DNA of 64,000 nt. It comes from PALSA-968 sp964387075 (lineage in GTDB: Bacteria; Bacteroidota; Bacteroidia; B-17B0; Aurantibacillaceae). The DNA is taken from contig CAYLVB010000009.1 in NCBI GenBank assembly GCA_964387075.1, positions 62,001 through 126,000 on the forward strand, written 5' to 3'. Every line of letters begins with the position of its first letter. The stretch's first letter is position 1. The notes under the pieces were generated by a model. It worked only from the letters and a program-made list of their open reading frames with translations. It had not been told where the DNA came from and searched no databases. Both the position numbers and the translations under genes were made by a program. Positions 1 through 7,331 of the stretch are shown in pieces.

Positions 1-1207
1 TTCCCATTTCAATAGGATTGGTCATTACCGCGTGGGCCTGCTGCGTTAAAGTATGCAGTTTCCCGTCCAGCATCAGCAAATGGTTGTAGGGAGTATTGAT
101 CAATGAAGGACTGTTACGCGGTAAAAGATCCTTTTGATTATACTGCAACGAGGCCGCAACAGCCGTATCCGTAAAACACTGCTCGGGTTTGTGACAGGAA
201 ACGCAACTGCGCAAATTATTTCCGGAAAGAATAGGATCGTAAAAAAGATATTTCCCAATGCTGTCGATCTCCGCTAAAACTTTCGGATCCCTGATCCCGG
301 AATAGATCCCCTTGATATCCTGCGCAAAGAACAGCGATTTACTGAAAATAGAGGATGCCGAATTATCCAGTGTATAATCATTGAAGTTCTTCGATTTTAT
401 CTTATACGTTCTTACATATTGCTGGTTGAGTGCAAAAAGCGGGTTCACATGATCGCGAATGAATCGAAAATGATCGAATTTTTCAAGGTCGGCCGGCTGC
501 TCTTTAACAAAAGCGATCATCCTGTCGTATTGCAAAAGATATTTCTCCGTCAACGGAAATTCAGGAAAGGATTCATTGTATACTTTGTAAATATCCTTTA
601 CATCACTTAACAGGTTCTGCAACTCCGGAACGATCCTTTCGGGTTCGGGGCATTCAAAACCTGAAGTGTAAATGGTGGCCAGGTTCAGTAAATAGAGCCG
701 GTTACAAAGGAAGAACGCGTCCTTATCCTCCAGGTTTCCAACAATAGAATACTGCTTGTAGGTCTCGGTAGCGCTGATCGCGAATTCGAGCAAAGCAAGT
801 AAAGAATCCCTTTTTATGTTCTCTTCGCCCAAATAGATCTCGGCAAGCGTATAACCGGAGCCTTCGCGCTTATGCGGCTTTTCATATTTCTCAAAAACTT
901 CCGACTCCCATTCTACCTGCAGTGGCCCGTTAATACGTTTGTAGACCGTAGGCTCCAGATAACGGAACCAAAAATCAAGACTTTTCAATTTCCTGCGCGC
1001 CCGTGCTATTTCCTTCTTAATTATCCCACGTGTTTTTGGATCCGACAGGTTACTTTTCCTTATCAGCCCGTGCACCTCGTTCTGCACCGCCGTAAAAGCA
1101 TCGAGGTTCTTATAATACAAAGACTGGTAACTGCTTTGATCGCCGATGCGAAAAGCCAATGCCGCCACAAGAAAAAACGGTATGATGAGGATGAGACAGC
1201 GGCGCAT
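1..1207 (-). CDS. Cytochrome c peroxidase (MauG/CcpA family), 3' part missing at window edge
   Basis: The first 402 codons of a di-haem peroxidase run off the left edge; the reading frame is open throughout. Residues 1-20 form a signal peptide or anchor. A helical N-terminal region of about 280 residues precedes the peroxidase part. It contains a YLEPTVYKRINGP segment, which I recall from imelysin-like extensions of Bacteroidota peroxidases. The first haem site is CVSCH (C335, C338, H339), preceded by the family's LFYDPILSG. TNPIEMG at the edge is also a family motif; the second CxxCH must lie outside the window. These proteins act in the periplasm, reducing peroxide or oxidising other substrates with electrons from cytochromes. 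The ATG overlaps the stop of the upstream TPR gene by one base (TGATG), so the two are probably translationally coupled. The family is clear; the substrate is not. Confidence 0.85.
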   Translation of the reverse strand, partial: MRRCLILIIPFFLVAALAFRIGDQSSYQSLYYKNLDAFTAVQNEVHGLIRKSNLSDPKTRGIIKKEIARARRKLKSLDFWFRYLEPTVYKRINGPLQVEWESEVFEKYEKPHKREGSGYTLAEIYLGEENIKRDSLLALLEFAISATETYKQYSIVGNLEDKDAFFLCNRLYLLNLATIYTSGFECPEPERIVPELQNLLSDVKDIYKVYNESFPEFPLTEKYLLQYDRMIAFVKEQPADLEKFDHFRFIRDHVNPLFALNQQYVRTYKIKSKNFNDYTLDNSASSIFSKSLFFAQDIKGIYSGIRDPKVLAEIDSIGKYLFYDPILSGNNLRSCVSCHKPEQCFTDTAVAASLQYNQKDLLPRNSPSLINTPYNHLLMLDGKLHTLTQQAHAVMTNPIEMG

Positions 1208-2274
1208 CAGTAATCAGTACCTCCGCAATACTGTTGGATGAGTTTATAGGCCACGTTACTTCCCAATTGATCGGCCTTGTTCAGATCCTCGCAGGCGCCT
1301 TTGCGATCCTTGCTCGCCATTTTCACAGCCGCGCGGTTTACATAAGTAGAGGGATAATCGAACTTTAACTTGATCGCATGATCAAAATCCTTAAGCGCGG
1401 GCAGATATTGTTTCATGCCTCCCTTGGCGGCGCCCCTAAAATTATAGGCCACGTAGCTTTTTGGATTCAACTTGATGGCCTCCTCCAGGTCGCTGATGGC
1501 CGATGAAAAATCATTGATCTCAATTTTTGCCGCGCCCCTATACGTTAAAGCAAATTCATTCTTCGGATCCCTTCTCACTAAAGTATCAAAAACCTTGACC
1601 GCTCCTTTAAAGTCGCCGGTCTCAAATTTGGCCTGCGCCAGGTTTGCATACACATCATCGGCAATGTTCAGGTATTTATAAAGTTTGATGCCGATCTCAA
1701 TATCCTTGATGGCATAAGAATACTGCTTCATTTTGTATTTCAGCAGGCCCCGGTTAAGCCAGGCCAGCGCGTAATTCTCCCGCTCGAGGATCACTGAATT
1801 ATAGAGTTCCAACGCGCCTTTATCATCCTGTCCCAAAGAACGCAGCTCTGCCACAAAACAGAGCAGCTCGGCATCAACGGGGTCTAACTTTTGGGCATCC
1901 TCGTAGTATTTTTTAGCCTCCGCAAATTTTTTGTTCAGGTAACAGGCCCTGCCCAGGTATTTGATGGCGTTGAAATTATCGGGTTGAAATTTTACGGATA
2001 GCTCCAGGTTCTTCTGGGCGTTTGCAAAATCCTTGAGCTCCAGGTAGCAAAAAGCCATGTTATTATAGGCCTCGGCAAAGCCTTTTCTTTTCTTTGCCGC
2101 CTTCTCGTACATTTTGATGGCTTCCTTGTAACGCAGTGAGTCCTGCAGTTTTACGGCTGCTTTATAGTACTCGGCCGATGGGTCGAGCACTCGGGCCGTA
2201 TCCTTCTTATCCTTTTGGGCCAGAGCGGAACTGCCCAGGAAGACTAAAAATAATATACAAATAACCCGCTGCAT
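1207..2274 (-). CDS. Exported tetratricopeptide-repeat protein
   Basis: 355 residues with a signal peptide (cut probably after SSALAQ, about residue 19). The rest is a run of tetratricopeptide repeats from about residue 35 to 335, recognisable by units such as AEAYNNMAFCYLELKDF and YKEAIKMYEKAAKK. TPR proteins are scaffolds for protein-protein contacts, and this one should sit in the periplasm. Its stop codon overlaps the start of the cytochrome c peroxidase gene by one base, so the two are very likely one transcript. It might help assemble or recruit partners to the peroxidase, but that is inference from position only. I see no enzymatic domain. Confidence 0.85.
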   Translation of the reverse strand: MQRVICILFLVFLGSSALAQKDKKDTARVLDPSAEYYKAAVKLQDSLRYKEAIKMYEKAAKKRKGFAEAYNNMAFCYLELKDFANAQKNLELSVKFQPDNFNAIKYLGRACYLNKKFAEAKKYYEDAQKLDPVDAELLCFVAELRSLGQDDKGALELYNSVILERENYALAWLNRGLLKYKMKQYSYAIKDIEIGIKLYKYLNIADDVYANLAQAKFETGDFKGAVKVFDTLVRRDPKNEFALTYRGAAKIEINDFSSAISDLEEAIKLNPKSYVAYNFRGAAKGGMKQYLPALKDFDHAIKLKFDYPSTYVNRAAVKMASKDRKGACEDLNKADQLGSNVAYKLIQQYCGGTDY

Positions 2275-2356
2275 TCTATAAAATTACTAATTTCGAACAA
2301 AACAACAAGCAGGCCTCCCGTCTCTTCGCGAGGTCGCTTTTAATAAAACAAAAAAT

Positions 2357-3295
2357 ATGCCTATTACAACCATCGTGCTGGGAACACTTGCCTTCATCAT
2401 TTTACTCGGCTCCTTTAAAACCGTGCAACAGGGTACTGTTGTGGTTACTACCATTTTCGGAAAATTCAACCGCATCCTTACCCCCGGTTTAAATTTCAAA
2501 ATTCCTATCATCGAGCGCGTATTTAAAAAGATCTCGATACAGAACCGCTCGTCGGAGATGGGCTTTACAGCCGTTACTTCCGACCAGGCCAACGTAAATT
2601 TTACCGCCATGTTGCTATACGCGGTTTACAATACCGAAGAGAATACCATCAAGAACGTGGCCTTTAAGTTCATCGACGAGCGTAACCTGATGCAGGCGCT
2701 GGTTCGTTCGGTAGAAGGTTCTGTGCGCGCCATCGTGGCCACCAAAAAACAATCGGAAGTTCTTTTATTGCGTCGTGATATTGTAGACGCGGTAAAAGAC
2801 CAGCTGGACAAGACCCTTGAAGAATGGGGTTATCACCTGATCGATCTGCAATTGAACGACATCACCTTTGATGAAGAGGTTATTCGCTCTATGGCCAAGG
2901 TGGTTGCATCTAACAACCTGAAAGCTGCCGCCGAGAACGAAGGACAGGCTTTATTAATTACCAAGACCAAAGCCGCCGAGGCAGAAGGTAATGCTATTAA
3001 AATTGCGGCGCTCGCCGAAAAGGACGCGGCGCAGTTACGCGGACAAGGTGTGGCTTTGTTCCGCGAAGAGGTGGCCAAGGGTATGAGCCAATCTGCCAAA
3101 CTAATGCAGGATGCCAACCTCGACGCTTCGCTGATCCTCTTCAGCATGTGGACCGAATCGGTGAAGAACTTCGCCGAGCACGGAAAAGGAAACGTGATCT
3201 TCCTGGATGGAAGCACCGAAGGGATGCAGAACACCATGAGGCAGATGATGGCCATCGGGCAAATGGATCTAAAGGATCAATCGAAAAAGAAATGA
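2357..3295 (+). CDS. SPFH/Band 7 domain protein (stomatin/QmcA-like)
   Basis: 312 residues. One N-terminal membrane segment (about residues 2-20) is followed by an SPFH/Band 7 domain (about 20-190), with the family features QQGTVVVTTIFGKFNRILTPGL and, later, an LNDITFDEEVIRSMAK segment. A long alanine/glutamate-rich coiled coil (about 180-240) and a charged tail follow. SPFH proteins make large ring- or cage-like oligomers in the membrane and often control membrane proteases or lipid domains. No NfeD or HflC partner gene lies beside it, so the partner is unknown. It is divergent from the TPR gene with only about 80 bp between them; TAATTTCG at 2288-2295 is a one-mismatch promoter candidate. 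A strong terminator follows directly. Confidence 0.88.
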   Translation: MPITTIVLGTLAFIILLGSFKTVQQGTVVVTTIFGKFNRILTPGLNFKIPIIERVFKKISIQNRSSEMGFTAVTSDQANVNFTAMLLYAVYNTEENTIKNVAFKFIDERNLMQALVRSVEGSVRAIVATKKQSEVLLLRRDIVDAVKDQLDKTLEEWGYHLIDLQLNDITFDEEVIRSMAKVVASNNLKAAAENEGQALLITKTKAAEAEGNAIKIAALAEKDAAQLRGQGVALFREEVAKGMSQSAKLMQDANLDASLILFSMWTESVKNFAEHGKGNVIFLDGSTEGMQNTMRQMMAIGQMDLKDQSKKK

Positions 3296-3308
3296 GTAAA
3301 ATCATAAG

Positions 3309-3336
3309 AAAGGGGCCTTGAAAAGCCCCTTTTTTA
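3309..3336 (+). terminator. Rho-independent terminator after the SPFH gene
   Basis: A hairpin with stem AGGGGC/GCCCCT (3311-3316 and 3325-3330) and an eight-base loop is followed by a run of T. It starts about 15 bases after the SPFH stop codon. The same stretch carries the upstream element of the next promoter. Confidence 0.85.
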
Positions 3337-3347
3337 TTTTAGTTTTG
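3318..3347 (+). promoter_or_regulatory. Bacteroidota-type promoter of the homogentisate dioxygenase gene
   Basis: TTG (3318-3320), 19 bases, then TAGTTTTG (3340-3347), an exact match to the TAnnTTTG -7 consensus of Bacteroidota. Transcription should begin near 3352, some 35 bases before the ATG. The TTG lies inside the loop of the preceding terminator, so terminator and promoter share bases. Confidence 0.6.
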
Positions 3348-3387
3348 TACTAAATAGTTCATTTAACACATAGAATAATCTAACGCC

Positions 3388-4545
3388 ATGCCCATCTATC
3401 ATAAACTCGGAAAGTTCCCGCAAAAACGCCATACCATTTTTAAGGATAAAGCGGGCAAACACCGTTACGAGCAACTTTTTGGAACCGAAGGTTTTCATGG
3501 TTTTTCTTCTTTGCTTTATCACACACATCGTCCCACGCAGGTGAAAGAGATCCTGAAGAGTTATGATGTTACGCCAAAAGCGGCGATCGCCAAAAACATC
3601 AAGGCGCTGCAGCTGAAGGGCTTCCAGGTAAAACCTACCGACGATTTTTTAGAGAGCAGAAAAGTTCTTTTGTTCAATAACGATCTGTGGATGGGATTGG
3701 CGGCGCCAAAGAAAAGTCTTACCTCTTATTTTTACAAGAATGCCGACGCGGATGAAATGCTTTTCATTCACAAAGGAAAAGGTACGCTGCGCACTTTCAT
3801 GGGAAATATCCCTTTTGAATATGGCGATTATCTCATCATTCCGCGCGGAATGATCTACCAGATAGAATTTGAAACCAAAGAGAACCGCTTATTGTTCGTA
3901 GAAAGTTTCCACCCGATCTATACACCTAAGCGTTATAAAAATTCAGGCGGACAAATGCTGGAGCATGCTCCTTTCTGCGAACGCGATTATAAATTGCCTA
4001 AAACGCTCGAGACCCACGATAAAAAAGGGAAATTCCTGATCAAGATCAAAAAAGAAGGGATGATGCATGAAGTTGTTTACGCTACGCACCCTTTTGATGT
4101 GGTGGGCTGGGACGGTTATAATTTCCCCTGGGGATTCTCCATTCATAATTTTGAGCCTATCACCGGCCGCGTACACCAACCACCGCCTGTGCACCAGACG
4201 TTTGAAACTCCTGCCTTTGTGGTTTGCTCTTTTTGTCCGCGCCTGTACGATTATCATCCGCAATCCATCCCGGCTCCTTACAATCACAGTAACATCGACA
4301 GCGATGAAGTGTTGTATTATGTTGACGGCGATTTTATGAGCCGCAACAATGTAGCTGAAGGTGATATTACTTTACATCCGAAAGGAATTCCACACGGCCC
4401 GGCGCCTGGAGCGATGGAGCGGAGCATTGGCCAGAAAGAAACGCTTGAACTTGCAGTGATGGTAGATACTTTCCGCCCGCTCAAGGTTAGCGAAGCGGCC
4501 ATGGCCATTGACGATGGTAAATATTACAAGAGCTGGGTAGAGTAG
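3388..4545 (+). CDS. hmgA: Homogentisate 1,2-dioxygenase
   Basis: 385 residues, resembling homogentisate 1,2-dioxygenase, the iron(II) enzyme that opens the aromatic ring of homogentisate to maleylacetoacetate in tyrosine and phenylalanine breakdown. The start GKFPQKRHTIF and the double-cupin layout fit the family. Iron ligands can be matched to the human enzyme: H300 in PYNHSN, E307 in SDEVLYY and H336 in GIPHGP. Between the first His and the Glu there is one residue more than in the human protein. It is shorter than proteobacterial and animal versions (about 430-445 residues), mostly at the N-terminus. No other tyrosine-degradation gene lies beside it. It is convergent with the CsbD-like gene, with only 4 bp between the two stop codons and no terminator. 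Confidence 0.82.
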   Translation: MPIYHKLGKFPQKRHTIFKDKAGKHRYEQLFGTEGFHGFSSLLYHTHRPTQVKEILKSYDVTPKAAIAKNIKALQLKGFQVKPTDDFLESRKVLLFNNDLWMGLAAPKKSLTSYFYKNADADEMLFIHKGKGTLRTFMGNIPFEYGDYLIIPRGMIYQIEFETKENRLLFVESFHPIYTPKRYKNSGGQMLEHAPFCERDYKLPKTLETHDKKGKFLIKIKKEGMMHEVVYATHPFDVVGWDGYNFPWGFSIHNFEPITGRVHQPPPVHQTFETPAFVVCSFCPRLYDYHPQSIPAPYNHSNIDSDEVLYYVDGDFMSRNNVAEGDITLHPKGIPHGPAPGAMERSIGQKETLELAVMVDTFRPLKVSEAAMAIDDGKYYKSWVE

Positions 4546-4549
4546 GATT

Positions 4550-4774
4550 CTACATCATTGCCGCGTGCATTCTATCGATCACGGCAATAACTTCTTCCCT
4601 TGTCTTATCGAGCCTGGACCCTATGCGCCCCAATAACTCGTCTTCTTTACCGGTCTCAAACTTCAGATCGGCGTCGGTCAATTGAGGGTGTTTCCCTTTC
4701 ATGTATTTGGACTGAAAGGCCCAGTTACCAACGATCTTAAACGCTTCTACTTCCTTGTTTTCTGTGGGTTCCAT
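4550..4774 (-). CDS. CsbD-like small stress protein
   Basis: 74 residues, hydrophilic. The pattern GNW..., KGKHPQLTDADL, GKEDELLGRIGSR and a final helix with REEVIAVIDRM is that of the CsbD family of small general-stress proteins, whose biochemical role is unknown. The family core (about 55-60 residues) is complete, with a short N-terminal extension. It is monocistronic, with 243 bp of AT-rich sequence between it and the next gene, where I found no exact TAnnTTTG box. The family call rests on motif order only. Confidence 0.7.
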   Translation of the reverse strand: MEPTENKEVEAFKIVGNWAFQSKYMKGKHPQLTDADLKFETGKEDELLGRIGSRLDKTREEVIAVIDRMHAAMM

Positions 4775-5017
4775 GTTTTTGTATTAATGATTTACTTATG
4801 TATAAAGATGCGTCTTATTATTGAGGGTATCTGAATATTCGATGACATTCTTTGCACATAGGAGAAAAAGCCAATTGTTAATTACAGGTTTTTGACCATA
4901 CTTTATCCCCTTTTACCGAAAAACTTTCTGCAGCCCGGCTTTTGACGGTACTTTTATTTTCCAAATAAGTGTAACATTTCTGGTGGGATTTTTAAAGAAA
5001 GTTACAAAAAGCACGCG

Positions 5018-5254
5018 ATGGAAACGTTTAAGATCATTCCGGAGGAAACACATGGCTTTGTAAAGATCCGGGAGAACAGCCAGTTCAATAATATAAAAGC
5101 CGATCGTGTGGTGCTCACTGAAAATGTTACGGCACGTTTGTTTGGCAGCGTACACGATATTGTTTTGCACCGCGGATCGCGTTTATTCTTTCATGGCACC
5201 ATTTTGGGTAATGTGAAAAATAAGGGTGGCGAGATCGTGATCTACAACCAGTAA
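5018..5254 (+). CDS. Small beta-rich protein, bactofilin-like pattern
   Basis: 78 residues, no signal peptide. From about residue 25 it reads as short beta rungs with regularly placed glycine and alternating hydrophobics (RLFGSVHDIVLHRGS, LFFHGTILGNVKNKGG). That pattern resembles right-handed beta-helix proteins such as bactofilins, but at 78 residues it could form only three or four turns. It may therefore act as an oligomer. I do not recognise a named family. It is flanked by stretches of about 240 and 140 bp without genes. Codon use looks like that of its neighbours. Confidence 0.6.
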   Translation: METFKIIPEETHGFVKIRENSQFNNIKADRVVLTENVTARLFGSVHDIVLHRGSRLFFHGTILGNVKNKGGEIVIYNQ

Positions 5255-5397
5255 TTACACTGTTTGGCTCTGCCAAATTTCTCACTAAATTTTTGGCGCA
5301 TTTTCGCTCTTTTCGCTAAAACCATTTTTTTATTGACCCCTTAGTTTCTGGGAGTGTGAAAGGAAGAACCTAAGCTGAAGGGGCCGCGCAAAATAGA

Positions 5398-5619
5398 TCA
5401 ACATACGGTGTAATATTCCAGGATATAATCCAGGGACTTGATCACCTGCCCGTACCTGCCTTTTAATTTGCAATAGATATAACACGCGTTACTTTTTTGA
5501 GTTCTGGTTACACCCATTTCAATTAACTGCATTTTTTCCTGGTAGCTTTTATGCATTAAGAATTTATCCTTTAAGATCAAGTGGCTATTTAATTGCGCTT
5601 CTGCCTGCTCCCTTTCCAT
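5398..5619 (-). CDS. Hypothetical small protein
   Basis: 73 residues; a helical, charged N-terminal half and a C-terminal half with two cysteines near the middle (NACYIYC) and one at the very end. No signal peptide or family is recognised. It is the only plausible reading frame between 5255 and 5753. The lack of a clear promoter and the isolated position leave real doubt that it is a gene. If it is not, this 500-bp stretch holds nothing else I can identify. Confidence 0.35.
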   Translation of the reverse strand: MEREQAEAQLNSHLILKDKFLMHKSYQEKMQLIEMGVTRTQKSNACYIYCKLKGRYGQVIKSLDYILEYYTVC

Positions 5620-5753
5620 ATTTCAAGGTACATTACTACTTAACCGGAAGGTTACACTTTTAGCCAAGGCGGGGTGAACCATAGCCGGGAGTTGCAAACC
5701 TATAGGCAGACCCGCTATTCATACGTTCCCAATGCAAGAATCGAGCGCCACTT

Positions 5754-6542
5754 TTACAGGTTCCCGGTCCTGCCCCCGTCTACCGGAATATTGATTCCTG
5801 TTATGTAGGCCGCTGCGGGGCTCGCCAAAAAGGCAACCGCATTGGCAATTTCCTGTGCCTCGGCAAAACGCTTCATGGGAATTTCTTTGAGCATGTGCTC
5901 TTTTACCTCATCCACCGGCTTTAAATTCTTGGTAGCGTTATTCTCGATGATAGCATGCAAACGCTGCGTGCTGGTTGCGCCCGGCAAAACGTTGTTGACG
6001 GTAATTCCAAACTGAGCCACTTCATTCGCCCAGGTCTTGCTCCAGTTACCAACGGCGGCGCGAATGGTATTGGAAACACCCAAATTTGGCAAAGGTTGTT
6101 TTACGGAAGTAGAAATGATATTCACCACGCGGCCGTAACCCGAATTTTTCATTCCCTCCAAACAAGCCTGCACTAAAATTTGATTGCACACCAAATGATT
6201 ATTGAATGCCGAAAGAAATTCCTCAACCCTGGCAGTCGCGATGGGTCCTGAGGGTGGTCCGCCCGTATTATTGATGAGAATATTTACGGCACCGTGACGC
6301 TGCACAAAGTTTGTCACCATTTCCTTTACCTCATCCGGCTTGCTGAAATCGGCCACCAGGTAAGAATGCTGCTGACCTTTATCGGTGCTCAGTTCGGCTT
6401 TGGTTTTTTTCAAAGCCTCCTCGTTACGGGCGAGCAAGGTAACATTGGCTCCCATAGTAGCCAATTCCAAAGCAACCGCTTTGCCAATTCCCTGTGTGCT
6501 TCCGCAAACCAGGGCGCGTTTATTTTTAAGATCTAGGTTCAT
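5754..6542 (-). CDS. SDR-family oxidoreductase with atypical active site
   Basis: 262 residues with the complete Rossmann framework of short-chain dehydrogenases: cofactor loop GSTQGIG (14-20), NNTGG (91-95) and a C-terminal NIPVDGGRT. The catalytic YxxxK motif is absent. At the aligned place the protein has SNTIR (S157 for Tyr, R161 for Lys). I know a subfamily of FabG-like SDRs with this SNxxR replacement, so this looks like a fixed variant and not damage. Its reaction is unknown. It is downstream of the O-methyltransferase on the same strand, separated by a 98-bp spacer that holds an inverted-repeat element. Confidence 0.85.
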   Translation of the reverse strand: MNLDLKNKRALVCGSTQGIGKAVALELATMGANVTLLARNEEALKKTKAELSTDKGQQHSYLVADFSKPDEVKEMVTNFVQRHGAVNILINNTGGPPSGPIATARVEEFLSAFNNHLVCNQILVQACLEGMKNSGYGRVVNIISTSVKQPLPNLGVSNTIRAAVGNWSKTWANEVAQFGITVNNVLPGATSTQRLHAIIENNATKNLKPVDEVKEHMLKEIPMKRFAEAQEIANAVAFLASPAAAYITGINIPVDGGRTGNL

Positions 6543-6553
6543 TTTTAAGTTTT

Positions 6554-6641
6554 GCCGCGGATCTCACAGATTCCCGCAGATTATTTGTTTTCGTGTTATG
6601 GATCCGCAGAACGATCTGTGTGCATCTGCGCAATCTGTGGC
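6554..6641. repeat. Imperfect inverted repeat of CAGATT/AATCTG units
   Basis: Two 29-base arms (6554-6582 and 6613-6641) are imperfect reverse complements (about 20 of 29 positions) around a 30-base centre. Each arm carries roughly 10-bp-spaced CAGATT-like units. From general knowledge, similar 'CGCAGATTACGCAGATT' repeats are scattered between genes in many Bacteroidota genomes. The right arm ends on the first base of the O-methyltransferase stop codon. It may work as a hairpin between the two genes. Confidence 0.6.
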
Positions 6642-7282
6642 TATTTCTTTCTGATCAGTGTAAGTCCGTCTCTCAAAGGTAACATCAATTTTTCTACGCG
6701 CGTGTCTGCCGCAACTTTTTTGCTGAACGCGTCCAAAGCAAGCGTATCCGCATCCTTATTTTTTTGGAGGTCGAGTATCTTTCCGCTCCACAAAACATTA
6801 TCGGCCAGGATAATTCCTCCGTGGTTCAATTTATCGAAGACAAGATCATAATAAAGCGAATAATTCTTTTTATCGGCATCAATAAATACAAGATCAAAAT
6901 TTTGTCCCAGCTTTTTTATTTCCCCGGCCGCGTTCCCTACAATGAACTCGATGCGGTCGTTGTATGCCGATCTTTTGAAAAAATCTTCGGCCAGCACCGA
7001 TGTTTCGGGATTATTATCCAGCGTAATTAATTTTCCTCCCGGCTGCAAACCCTTCACCAAACACAAAGCCGAGTAGCCGGTAAAAGTACCGATCTCTAAA
7101 ATGCATTTCGGTTTTATCATCAAAGAAAGCATGCTCAGGAAAGTGCCTTGAATGTGACCGCTCAACATGCGTGGCTGCAAAGTCTTTAAATGCGTTTGTC
7201 GCGCCACTTCTTTTAAAAGAGCGTCTTCAGCGTCAGAGTGCTGCAGGCAATAACTGGTTAATTCTTCAGAAATGAACTCCAT
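6641..7282 (-). CDS. Class I SAM-dependent O-methyltransferase (COMT/CCoAOMT-like)
   Basis: 213 residues, the usual length of bacterial catechol/caffeoyl-CoA-type O-methyltransferases. The SAM site ILEIGTFTGYSAL is at about 60-72, the acidic cofactor residue follows in ITLDNN, and the metal and substrate region is marked by VFIDADKKNYS and ILADNVLWSG. The Asp residues of IDAD and ADN are the expected divalent-metal ligands. It transfers a methyl group from SAM to a hydroxyl, probably on a catechol-like small molecule; the natural substrate is unknown. It is divergent from the NupC gene (49 bp apart) and lies upstream of the SDR gene. Confidence 0.87.
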   Translation of the reverse strand: MEFISEELTSYCLQHSDAEDALLKEVARQTHLKTLQPRMLSGHIQGTFLSMLSLMIKPKCILEIGTFTGYSALCLVKGLQPGGKLITLDNNPETSVLAEDFFKRSAYNDRIEFIVGNAAGEIKKLGQNFDLVFIDADKKNYSLYYDLVFDKLNHGGIILADNVLWSGKILDLQKNKDADTLALDAFSKKVAADTRVEKLMLPLRDGLTLIRKK

Positions 7283-7331
7283 CTTTCAATTCGGTAAAAT
7301 TAGATATATTTAGAGTCTGTTAGAAAATTAA

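Noticed and set aside
872..1213. Plus-strand open frame of 113 codons near the left edge
   Set aside because: It is antisense to the cytochrome c peroxidase gene, whose frame is open and has recognisable motifs.
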